In this document: positions 25,710 through 32,929 of the stretch, piece after piece
How positions within the stretch are numbered: position 1 is the first letter of the stretch
Layout of the letters: the number at the start of each line of letters is the position of its first letter
Assembly: GCF_900103135.1 (NCBI RefSeq)
Contig: NZ_FNGO01000017.1
Span: 1 to 53,662, forward strand
Direction of reading: 5' to 3'
Length of the DNA: 53,662 bases
Source: Halarsenatibacter silvermanii
GTDB lineage: Bacteria > Bacillota > Halanaerobiia > Halanaerobiales > Halarsenatibacteraceae
Program-made: the position numbers and the translations under genes
Notes under the pieces: model-generated
Told to the model about the DNA's origin: nothing
The model's input: only the letters and a program-made list of their open reading frames with translations
Databases searched by the model: none

Positions 25710-27431
25710 GTGAGCGAGATAAAACTAACAATTGACGATGAACAGATTGAAGTTGAAGAAGGCATAACAGTGCTGGATGCTGCCAGGAAAGCGGGAATTG
25801 AAATTCCCAGTCTCTGTTACCATCCAGATCTCACTCTACATGGAGCCTGCCGGGTTTGTGAAGTGGAAGATTTGGGCAATGATAGGACTATTGCCAGCTG
25901 CGTAACACCCGTGCAGGAAGGTATGATCATAAGCACCCGCAGCAGGAGGGCCCGCAAAGCACGCCGGCGCAACGTTACTTTATTGCTGGCCAATCATCCC
26001 AATGACTGTCTGGGGTGTGATCGCAGCGGGAGCTGTGAATTGCAGGATATAGCACATGATCTCAGCATTCGCACCCGGGAAATAGAAAAATATGAAGGTG
26101 AAAAAAGGGATGTTCCTGAAGATAGAACTGGACCTGCTCTGGTGAGAGAACCAAACAAATGCATTCTCTGCGGCCGCTGTGTGCGGGTCTGTGAAGAGAT
26201 GCAGGGTGTTTCTGCTTTGCAGTTCAGCAGGCGTGGTTTTGATTCCATTGTCTCCACAGCTTTCGACCTGCCCCAGAGTGAAGTAAATTGTTCAAACTGC
26301 GGTCAATGTGCTACCATATGTCCTGTAGGAGCAATTGTAGAGAAAAATGAGATATACCCTGTCTGGCAGGCTTTAGAAGATGAAGACAAACATGTAATAG
26401 TACAGACAGCTCCTTCCATTCAGGCCACGATCGGCGAGTCTTTTGGCATGAAACCAGGATTGGTGGTCACCGGAAAACTGGTGGCAGCTTTAAGGAAACT
26501 GGGGTTTGATCGGGTTTTCTCCACTGAGTTTACCGCTGACCTGACCATTATGGAAGAAGGGCATGAATTTCTGCAGCGGCTGGAGGGAGATAACAATCTT
26601 CCTCATATAACATCCTGCTGTCCTGGCTGGGTGAAATTTGCCGAGCATAACTATTCCGATCTTCTGGATCATCTTTCCTCAGCCAAATCTCCCCAGCAGA
26701 TGTTCTCAGCGCTTTCCAAAACATACTATGCCGATCTGGCAGGCATCGATCCAGAATCGATATATACAGTTTCTGTTATGCCCTGTACGGCCAAAAAATT
26801 TGAGAAGGAAAGAGAAAATATCAATGCCGGGTCCTACAAAAATACTGATGCGGTTTTAACGACCAGGGAACTTTCTTTGATGATAAAAGAGATAGGCATT
26901 GATTTTACATCTCTGGAAGATGAGGAATACGATGAACTGCTGGGTAAAGCTACAGGAGCGGGCACGATTTTCGGCACTACCGGTGGAGTTACCGAAGCAG
27001 CAGTGAGGATGGTCAAAGAAAAGTTGACAGGGCAGACTCTGGAAAGACTGGATCTGGGCTTTAGAGGAATACAGGAGGCCGAGGTCAAAATCGGAGATAG
27101 AGATTTGAAGCTGGCCATCGTCAGCGGTCTGCAGGAAGCCTCTCAGATCATGGATGAGGTGCGGAAAGGTGAATCGGAATATGATTTTATAGAGGTCATG
27201 GCCTGTCCCCATGGCTGTGTTGGTGGAGGGGGTCAGCCACTGCTGGCTGACGAAGAGAAGAAAGATGCTCGCGGAGAGGGACTGGGTAGCATCGATGAGC
27301 ATAAATATATTCGCAAATCCCATGAAAATCCGATGATTAAAAAAGTTTATGAAGAATTCCTGGAAGAACCCCTGAGCAATAAAGCCCACCGCATTTTGCA
27401 TGCCGAATTCAAAGACCGGCCTAAGACTTAA
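25710..27431 (+). CDS. hydA: [FeFe] hydrogenase catalytic subunit HydA
   Basis: A 573-residue NADH-linked (group A, HndD/HydA-like) hydrogenase. Residues about 1-80 form a [2Fe-2S] plant-type ferredoxin (SLCYHPDL...CRVCEVE). Next come a His-Cys cluster (NHPNDCLGCDRSGSCELQ) and two [4Fe-4S] clusters (CILCGRCVRVCEEM, CSNCGQCATICPVGA). The H-cluster motifs are intact: TSCCPGW, MPCTAKKFEKE and EVMACPHGCVGGGGQP. The small-subunit-like domain is fused at the C-terminus. It makes H2 from NADH and reduced ferredoxin, or the reverse. It starts at GTG 25710, after AAAGGAGG. Confidence 0.97.
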   Translation: MSEIKLTIDDEQIEVEEGITVLDAARKAGIEIPSLCYHPDLTLHGACRVCEVEDLGNDRTIASCVTPVQEGMIISTRSRRARKARRRNVTLLLANHPNDCLGCDRSGSCELQDIAHDLSIRTREIEKYEGEKRDVPEDRTGPALVREPNKCILCGRCVRVCEEMQGVSALQFSRRGFDSIVSTAFDLPQSEVNCSNCGQCATICPVGAIVEKNEIYPVWQALEDEDKHVIVQTAPSIQATIGESFGMKPGLVVTGKLVAALRKLGFDRVFSTEFTADLTIMEEGHEFLQRLEGDNNLPHITSCCPGWVKFAEHNYSDLLDHLSSAKSPQQMFSALSKTYYADLAGIDPESIYTVSVMPCTAKKFEKERENINAGSYKNTDAVLTTRELSLMIKEIGIDFTSLEDEEYDELLGKATGAGTIFGTTGGVTEAAVRMVKEKLTGQTLERLDLGFRGIQEAEVKIGDRDLKLAIVSGLQEASQIMDEVRKGESEYDFIEVMACPHGCVGGGGQPLLADEEKKDARGEGLGSIDEHKYIRKSHENPMIKKVYEEFLEEPLSNKAHRILHAEFKDRPKT

Positions 27432-27461
27432 ATAAGGCTGAATCCGGAGGGAGGATCGACG

Positions 27462-27818
27462 ATGACAATCCAGGATATCGAAGAACTTTTAGATTTGAAA
27501 ACGATTGTGGAAGGGGATTCCAGCCTGGAGGTGAAGACTGCCTGCGGAGCTGATTTGATGAGCGATGTTTTGGCTTTTTCCACCCGGAAAACCGTACTCC
27601 TGACCGGATTGACAAACCCTCAGGTGGTGCGCACCGCCGAGATGGTCGATATCAGGGTTATCATTTTTGTGCGCGATAAAAATCCGGAAAAGAAGACTGT
27701 AGAGCTGGCCCGCCAGAAGAATATAGCGCTCTATCGGGCCAGCGATTCACTTTTTGCCTGCTGTGGCATCTTATATCAGGCCGGAGTTCAGCCTGAAAAG
27801 ATAAAGAGCTTTTATTAA
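27462..27818 (+). CDS. DRTGG-domain protein (1)
   Basis: A 118-residue protein with a DRTGG-type domain: an N-terminal MTIQDIEELLDLK segment, then VKTACGADLMSDVLAFSTRKTVLLTGL and IIFVRDKNPE...GIL. DRTGG domains occur in phosphotransacetylases and in genes next to hydrogenases; their role is unknown. The gene lies between hydA and an HATPase gene. Its relative is at 29696. Confidence 0.78.
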   Translation: MTIQDIEELLDLKTIVEGDSSLEVKTACGADLMSDVLAFSTRKTVLLTGLTNPQVVRTAEMVDIRVIIFVRDKNPEKKTVELARQKNIALYRASDSLFACCGILYQAGVQPEKIKSFY

Positions 27819-27835
27819 AGGGGCGAAAACAAGTT

Positions 27836-28276
27836 ATGGGCAAAAATATTATCCTGGAGGAAGAGGTTGAAGCCCAAAATTTTGAACGGGGTGGAGAGGT
27901 ATCAAGCCTTCTCAAAACCCTGCTAACCAGGCTAAATATTGAGCCTGAGATAATTCGTATATCTTCTATAATCACCTATGAGCTGGAAATGAATATTATT
28001 ATTCACTCCCGGGGAGGAAAGATTAAAGTATCTGCGGAGAAGGAAAAATTGCAGATCAATGCGATTGATCAGGGGCCGGGAATAGAGAATATAAATCGGG
28101 CGCTGCAGCCTGGCTTTTCTACTGCCGATCAGGATGTCAGAGAGCTGGGGTTTGGAGCTGGAATGGGGCTCAATAACGTTGATGAATATTCGGATGATTT
28201 AAAGATTTATTCTGACGGAGGAACAACTGTTAAAAGCACTGTTTTTCTCGGGCGGGAGGATGAAAAGGATGTCTGA
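27836..28276 (+). CDS. RsbW-like HATPase protein in hydrogenase operon (2)
   Basis: A 146-residue GHKL ATPase like anti-sigma factors: ITYELEMNIIIHSRGGKI holds the N box, NAIDQGPGIEN the G1 box, and LGFGAGMGLNNVDEYSD the G2 box. The fold and the missing phospho-acceptor suggest a serine kinase or anti-sigma-like switch. RsbW-like proteins are well known beside hydrogenase genes in Thermotoga and Firmicutes. It overlaps the following gene by a few bases. Confidence 0.8.
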   Translation: MGKNIILEEEVEAQNFERGGEVSSLLKTLLTRLNIEPEIIRISSIITYELEMNIIIHSRGGKIKVSAEKEKLQINAIDQGPGIENINRALQPGFSTADQDVRELGFGAGMGLNNVDEYSDDLKIYSDGGTTVKSTVFLGREDEKDV

Positions 28277-29642
28277 AATTCATTCAGTGCTTTTAAAAGA
28301 AGAAAAGTGTGAGGGCTGCACCAACTGTGTGAAGGACTGCCCGACAAATGCTATTCGTGTCCACGGAGGCAAAGCTGATATCAAGGATGATCTCTGCATA
28401 GACTGTGCAGAATGTATACGCACCTGCGAACATAATGCCAAGTATATTGAAGCTGATCGGCTGGACCAGATCGATAATTATAAGTATACAGCCGCTTTAA
28501 TCCCGCCCAGTTTTTACGGGCAGTTTAAAGAAAACTCCAGCCCCGGACAGATAATGAAAGGGCTGAAGAATTTGGGCTTCACAGAAGTATATAATGTTGC
28601 CAGAGCGGCAGAAGCTCTTGCCCGGAGGACAGCCTCCTTCCTGAAAGAGAGAGATCAATTTTACATATCCTCCTCCTGTCCTGTAGTTGTGCGCCTGGTG
28701 CAGAAGATATATCCTGAGCTGGTAGATCATCTTCTGCCCTTTAAATCTCCGGTGGAGATGACAGCCCGAAAAGCTCGAGAGGAAATAAAACAGGAGACCG
28801 GGCTTTCGGTATCAAATATCGGCATATTTTTCATAACTCCCTGTTCGGCCAAGTTAACTTCGGTTAAGCTGGCTTTAGGTCAGGAAAAAAGCCAGCTGGA
28901 CGGGGCAATAGCTGTCAGAGAAATTTATGAACATCTCTATCCCTTTTTGCAGTCCCATGACAGGGGAGAGAACGAGAATAAAAAGCGAACAGATAAACTG
29001 GATACCTCTTTTCTTCCCGCAGCCGGCATTAAGTGGGGTCAGAGCGGAGGGGAAGGGGATTTGCTGCAGAACCTGGAACAGCCTGGGGCCCTTACGGTTT
29101 CAGGCCTGGATGAGGTACGTAAGGCTCTGGATGAACTGGTTCGGAATAATTTAACCGGAGTAAAATATCTTGAGATGGTCTCCTGTCCTCAGGGCTGTGT
29201 AGGAGGAGTTTTAAACATCGTCAATCCCTATCAGGCCAAATACAATATACGTACACTTGTCCGTTCCGCGGAGGAGAAGCTCTCTGTTTCCAGCCCGGAA
29301 TTTTCGGAATATGATTATGAACTGCGGCAGGGATTTAGCTCTGATCAGCGGGGTGAACTTGATGCGGATATGGAAAAAGCACTGGAAAAACTGGCCCGGC
29401 TGGAGGAAGAAGAAGAGGTGCTTCCCGGTCTGAATTGTGCTTCCTGTGGAGCACCTGATTGTGAAACACTGGCTGAAGATATTGTCAAAGGTGAAGCGGA
29501 GAGGATAGACTGTATCTTCATGCTCAGACAGAAGATTCAGAGGCTGGCCGAACAGGTTTCCAATTTGAGCCGGGAGCTGCCGCCGGTTTTCTCCGAGGAG
29601 GACAAAACTGCCAGGGATAAATCCAGGGGTAATAATATTTGA
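28269..29642 (+). CDS. Hydrogenase-like protein with 4Fe-4S and Fe-S domains (putative H2 sensor)
   Basis: A 457-residue protein. Two N-terminal [4Fe-4S] clusters are visible (KCEGCTNCVKDCPTNAI, CIDCAECIRTCEHNA). A [FeFe] hydrogenase large-subunit domain follows (about 70-360), but the H-cluster motifs are altered: SSSCPVVVR instead of TSCCP, TPCSAKLTS, and VSCPQGCVGGVLN lacking GGGQP. A C-terminal four-Cys Fe-S domain (LNCASCGAPDCETLAEDIV...DCIFM) follows. It may be a sensory relative of hydrogenase rather than a catalyst. ATG 28269 is preferred because GGGAGG ends nine bases before it; ATG 28260 is also possible. Confidence 0.8.
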   Translation: MSEIHSVLLKEEKCEGCTNCVKDCPTNAIRVHGGKADIKDDLCIDCAECIRTCEHNAKYIEADRLDQIDNYKYTAALIPPSFYGQFKENSSPGQIMKGLKNLGFTEVYNVARAAEALARRTASFLKERDQFYISSSCPVVVRLVQKIYPELVDHLLPFKSPVEMTARKAREEIKQETGLSVSNIGIFFITPCSAKLTSVKLALGQEKSQLDGAIAVREIYEHLYPFLQSHDRGENENKKRTDKLDTSFLPAAGIKWGQSGGEGDLLQNLEQPGALTVSGLDEVRKALDELVRNNLTGVKYLEMVSCPQGCVGGVLNIVNPYQAKYNIRTLVRSAEEKLSVSSPEFSEYDYELRQGFSSDQRGELDADMEKALEKLARLEEEEEVLPGLNCASCGAPDCETLAEDIVKGEAERIDCIFMLRQKIQRLAEQVSNLSRELPPVFSEEDKTARDKSRGNNI

Positions 29643-29695
29643 GTTTGGCCGGATGGAAATTGAACTGTAAGAGCATTAAATAAAATGGCGAGGAG

Positions 29696-30058
29696 TTGTT
29701 AACTATCAGGGTAAAAGATCTGGTTCAGAAGCTTAATTTAGAGGTAGTGGTGAAATCTGATCTGGAACAGGAAGTTACTGACGGTTACTGTGGAGATCTT
29801 TTGAGCAATGTGATGTCAGAGCTTACTGCTGGCAGTCTGTGGATTACCATTCAGGGCCATCAAAATGCAGCGGCAGTGGCTTTGCTGGCTGAGGCAGCCG
29901 GCATCATTATTGCAGAAAATTTCTCGATCAGCGACGATATGAAAAAGAGGGCCCGGGAAAAGGGGATCAATGTCCTGCGCAGTCCGGAAAATGCCTATCA
30001 TCTCTCCGGAAAACTCTATGAACTGGGTGTGGGCCGTGAAGAGAAACAGGATATTTGA
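29696..30058 (+). CDS. DRTGG-domain protein (2)
   Basis: A 120-residue relative of the product at 27462: TIRVKDLVQKLNLEVVVK, YCGDLLSNVMSELTAGSLWIT, and a C-terminal SPENAYHLSGKLYELG. The start is unclear. The TTG at 29696 directly abuts AGGAG (29691-29695), which leaves no spacing; ATC at 29705 would have ideal spacing but is not a normal start. Function unknown. It overlaps the PHP gene by about 23 bases. Confidence 0.72.
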   Translation: MLTIRVKDLVQKLNLEVVVKSDLEQEVTDGYCGDLLSNVMSELTAGSLWITIQGHQNAAAVALLAEAAGIIIAENFSISDDMKKRAREKGINVLRSPENAYHLSGKLYELGVGREEKQDI

Positions 30059-30779
30059 CCTCAATTTACATATTCATACCGTACTATCTCCCTGTGCTGA
30101 TCTGAATATGACACCAGGTCTTATTATTGAAAGAGCTCTTGAGGAAGAGCTGGATATTATTGCTATAACCGATCATAATTCAGCCGGCAATCTGGAAGTG
30201 TTATTAAAATTGGCCGACGGAGAGAAGTTAAGAGTAATTCCGGGACTGGAAATCGAAACCAGGGAGGAAGTGCACTATCTCTGCCTGGTGGAAAAGCTGG
30301 AGCAGGCTGTAAGAATTCAGAATTTTGTTCATGAACAACTGCCGGAGCAAAAAAACAGAGAGGAGTATTTTGGTTATCAGATAAAAACCAACCTCAAGGA
30401 TGAATATGAGGAGAAAGAAAAATTAATGCTGGCTGCAGCAGCTGATATAACGATCTCCGAACTGCAGGATAGAGTTAAAAAAGAAAACGGACTTTTGATA
30501 CCATCTCATGTCCTGCGGAGTCAGGGTTTGATATATCAGCTGGGTTTTATACCTCCGCAGCTCGACCTGCCTGTTCTGGAGGTCAATGACCGGTCTGAAA
30601 TTCCTGAATTGCGCCAGCAGTATCCGGATAGAGTTTTTATTAAAAACCAGGATAGCCACCGGCCGCGAGAAATCAAAAAAGGATTTTCGCTGAAGATGGA
30701 AGACCCAGGCTTTAAATCCCTTAAAAAAGCTTTGACCTCTCAAAGGCAGTCCAATATAATTTTGCCGCCCTCAAAATAG
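30036..30779 (+). CDS. PHP-domain putative phosphoesterase
   Basis: A 247-residue metal-dependent phosphoesterase of the PHP superfamily. DLNLHIHTVLSPCADL holds the HxH metal ligands, and ITDHNSAGN the D-H pair near residue 45. VIPGLEIET (E) and PSHVLRS (H) supply further ligands, and NQDSHRP the C-terminal DxH. GTG 30036 gives the start KRNRIFDLNLHIHT; the longer reading frame upstream only shadows the DRTGG gene. PHP proteins of this sort recur in hydrogenase gene groups; substrate unknown. Confidence 0.82.
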   Translation: MKRNRIFDLNLHIHTVLSPCADLNMTPGLIIERALEEELDIIAITDHNSAGNLEVLLKLADGEKLRVIPGLEIETREEVHYLCLVEKLEQAVRIQNFVHEQLPEQKNREEYFGYQIKTNLKDEYEEKEKLMLAAAADITISELQDRVKKENGLLIPSHVLRSQGLIYQLGFIPPQLDLPVLEVNDRSEIPELRQQYPDRVFIKNQDSHRPREIKKGFSLKMEDPGFKSLKKALTSQRQSNIILPPSK

Positions 30780-30814
30780 CAGCATTAATATTATTGAAAA
30801 GGAGGAAGAAAAAA

Positions 30815-31174
30815 ATGAGTAAAAAGCGCCTGGATTGTCGGGGAATGGACTGCCCTCAGCCTGTTGTCGAGACCAAACAGGCACTGGAAGAGTGTTCTTC
30901 TTTAGATGTTGTTCTGGATAATGAAACCGCGGCTAGAAATGTTTCGCGTATAGCGGAAAATTCTAATTTTGAGGTGAAAAAGGAGTTCAAGGAAGAGGAG
31001 ATCATACTGCATATAAGCGAAAGCGATGTTGAGGCGAAAAAAGAGGAAAAGAAAACGAAAACAGCTCAAACTGCATCCCGCTTCGAGGGAGAGGTCCGGC
31101 CGGCTGCCAATTACTTTATTACCACTTCCCGATTGGGTGAGGGGCCAGAAGAGCTGGGGGAAAAATTGGCTTAA
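30815..31174 (+). CDS. yedF: YedF-like protein, C-terminally shortened
   Basis: A 119-residue protein with a TusA-like domain at the N-terminus (LDCRGMDCPQPVVETKQALEE, with the CP motif Cys). This is followed by a short linker and the start of the DsrE-like domain: RPAANYFITTSRLGEGPEELGEKL, after which homologues (about 200 residues) go on. Here TAA stops it at once, and no frame downstream restores the rest. YedF is linked to selenium metabolism. ATG 30815 is set by AAAGGAGGAAG; TTG 30794 would put seven Lys/Arg-rich residues in front. It may be a C-terminally truncated remnant. Confidence 0.8.
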   Translation: MSKKRLDCRGMDCPQPVVETKQALEECSSLDVVLDNETAARNVSRIAENSNFEVKKEFKEEEIILHISESDVEAKKEEKKTKTAQTASRFEGEVRPAANYFITTSRLGEGPEELGEKLA

Positions 31175-31272
31175 AAATTAATTATATTCAGCTCCGGGCC
31201 CCGGGAGCAATAAAAAGGGATTCTTTAAAAAATTGGTTGGAGAACATTCGGTTTTTTGGAAAAAACCATCTT

Positions 31273-31656
31273 TTATTTTTTCTGGGTGATATCATCCCTG
31301 CATTTTGGACAACCTCGATATTTATTCTTCTTCCAGGTCCAAAAAGCACCCATTTCCATGGGATAACCCCAGCAGCCACAATCACAATCATGGTCTTTAT
31401 CTGCCTGGCGTTCACACCATTCCAGGGTGAAATTATAATCCAGACTTATATACGAATTAAGCATTTCTTCGATATTTTCCCTGCTGCTTTCCGGAAGCCA
31501 GCTTTTTATCATCAGTACTTTAGCTTCCCGGACCGCTTTTTCCCGGTCACTAAAGTCCCCCCTGGTTTCACCGCCAGCCTTGAGTATATAACCCTCTTTA
31601 TTTTTATTAATACGCAGCAGTTCTCCGGTTTTTAATCTTCCAACTTCAATTTCCAT
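31273..31656 (-). CDS. Uncharacterised protein with Cys-rich tail; paralogue of the 45006 gene
   Basis: A 127-residue protein. Residues 1-80 match the 88-residue product at 45006-45272: both have VGRxKxGEL, a GG about 30 residues in, a basic VLMIKS/IIMLRS helix, and DYNF near residue 75. The C-terminal 45 residues add CERQADKDHDCDCGCWG and CPKC, a likely metal site. The function is unknown. It is on the minus strand, next to the split permease genes. Confidence 0.75.
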   Translation of the reverse strand: MEIEVGRLKTGELLRINKNKEGYILKAGGETRGDFSDREKAVREAKVLMIKSWLPESSRENIEEMLNSYISLDYNFTLEWCERQADKDHDCDCGCWGYPMEMGAFWTWKKNKYRGCPKCRDDITQKK

Positions 31657-31698
31657 GTTATTACCTCCCGCGTAATGCGTCAGAAAATATACTATAAT

Positions 31699-32220
31699 TT
31701 ATACATCAACCGGCAGTCTGTATTCCATTTTTACAAATAATTTATTTAACAGTATAGAACTAATCACCACCAGCGGCAGAGATAAACCAATCCTCAGCAG
31801 AGTAAATTCCAGGCCAATTATTGAGGCTTCCATGATGCTCATCGGTATCATTACCAGCGAGGCAGCGGTGATATAGGTGAAAATTGAACTGTAATCAGCA
31901 CCCTTGTTGTAAAGGGAATTAGCCACGGGGAAAGCGACAAATGTTCCTCCGACTGTAGTTGCTGCCAGCAGGATAGCATATATATACCGGCGAACGCCGG
32001 AAGCTGCACCAAAACTATTTTCCACTTTTTCCCGGCTGATCCAGACTTCAAACAGACCGATAATGACAAAAGCGGGAGGAAGAATCAACAGCATATCACG
32101 GGCGAAAATTATAAAATTATCTGTCATAACCTGGCCCAATTCAAAATTGATCACCTGAGAGATCAGTAAAAACAGAATAAACAACCCAAAGATACCGTAA
32201 TTTCTTTTCTTTTCATCCAT
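31699..32220 (-). CDS. Permease-half membrane protein (second gene of pair)
   Basis: A 173-residue protein with about five membrane segments. It has the small-residue-rich stretch TTVGGTFVAFPVANSLYNKG typical of 'permease' (PF03773, ArsP/DUF318-type) half-proteins. Its ATG overlaps the upstream stop (TAATG), so the two small permeases are translated together and probably dimerise into one transporter. Substrate unknown; ArsP members export organoarsenicals, but that cannot be inferred here. Confidence 0.65.
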   Translation of the reverse strand: MDEKKRNYGIFGLFILFLLISQVINFELGQVMTDNFIIFARDMLLILPPAFVIIGLFEVWISREKVENSFGAASGVRRYIYAILLAATTVGGTFVAFPVANSLYNKGADYSSIFTYITAASLVMIPMSIMEASIIGLEFTLLRIGLSLPLVVISSILLNKLFVKMEYRLPVDV

Positions 32221-32702
32221 TACAATAATACCTCCCCATAGTAAAGTCCCATGAGAAAAGTTAATATGATGGTGATAATCAGACTGGCGGCATTGCGGTA
32301 AATTGTACCTTTAATCCCCATATACTCTTTTTCCACTGGATAGGTTACTACCCCTACCATTTTTAAAGAGATCACGAAGCCGGCAATCACTGTGTAACTT
32401 ACTCCCCGGGATAAAAGCACTCCAGCCAGGGGATAGGCTATAAATCCCGGCATCATTGTAATGGATCCCACAATGACTGCCAGCAGTCCGCCCAGCAATA
32501 TATTTTCTCCTCCCAGATAAATTACGATGAAATCTTCAGCAAAAGCCATTATTATAGCAACAAAAACTAAAATCATAAGATAATTAGGTAAAATCTTAAG
32601 CAATTTTTTCGTTCCCCGGCGAATTCCCTGCCATGTTTTTTTGCGGCTAAAAATTAAAGAAATTATCAGTAATATAACCATTATAATATAAAGATATTCC
32701 AT
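32220..32702 (-). CDS. Permease-half membrane protein (first gene of pair)
   Basis: A 160-residue protein with four to five membrane segments; SITMMPGFIAYPLAGVLLSRG corresponds to VGGTFVAFPVANSLYNKG of its partner. ATG 32702 is chosen because GGGGGG lies just upstream; a 14-residue extension to 32744 is open but without a signal. The resemblance of the two halves suggests a split two-repeat transporter of the PF03773 permease type. Assignment to that family is from the pattern only. Confidence 0.65.
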   Translation of the reverse strand: MEYLYIIMVILLIISLIFSRKKTWQGIRRGTKKLLKILPNYLMILVFVAIIMAFAEDFIVIYLGGENILLGGLLAVIVGSITMMPGFIAYPLAGVLLSRGVSYTVIAGFVISLKMVGVVTYPVEKEYMGIKGTIYRNAASLIITIILTFLMGLYYGEVLL

Positions 32703-32847
32703 GAATAACCCCCCAATAAATTTTTCTCTTTTTATATAATTCAAAATTTTATAAGAAAGTCCTTGTGTTTTTTATGATCTTTCATTTCGCTTTATAATCC
32801 GTGATTTAATTGATTCATGGATGGATAGACATCAATCAGCCTAAAAC

Positions 32848-32876
32848 TTGACAAAGATGTTAGGATAAACTATAAT
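32848..32876 (+). promoter_or_regulatory. copA promoter, consensus sigma-70 type
   Basis: TTGACA (32848-32853) and TATAAT (32871-32876) are both perfect and exactly 17 bases apart. Transcription should start at about 32883, before the operator and the ATG at 32930, and after the upstream in-frame ATG 32882, which helps to fix the start. Confidence 0.9.
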
Positions 32877-32890
32877 AATGCATGAAAGAT

Positions 32891-32911
32891 AAAACCCCTA
32901 GGGGGTATACA
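32891..32911 (+). promoter_or_regulatory. CsoR-type copper operator
   Basis: aaaaccccTAgggggtatac (32891-32910) is a G/C-tract inverted repeat with the central TA found at CsoR sites (TACCCCcTAgGGGGTA-like). It lies just after the predicted transcription start of copA, where a bound repressor would block transcription until Cu(I) arrives. No csoR gene is in the window. Confidence 0.75.
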
Positions 32912-32929
32912 TTGGAGGTGCAATTAAAT

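Noticed and set aside
31188-31215. GCTCCGGGCCCCGGGAGC as a terminator after yedF
   Set aside because: The stem has a mismatch in the middle and no T-run follows.
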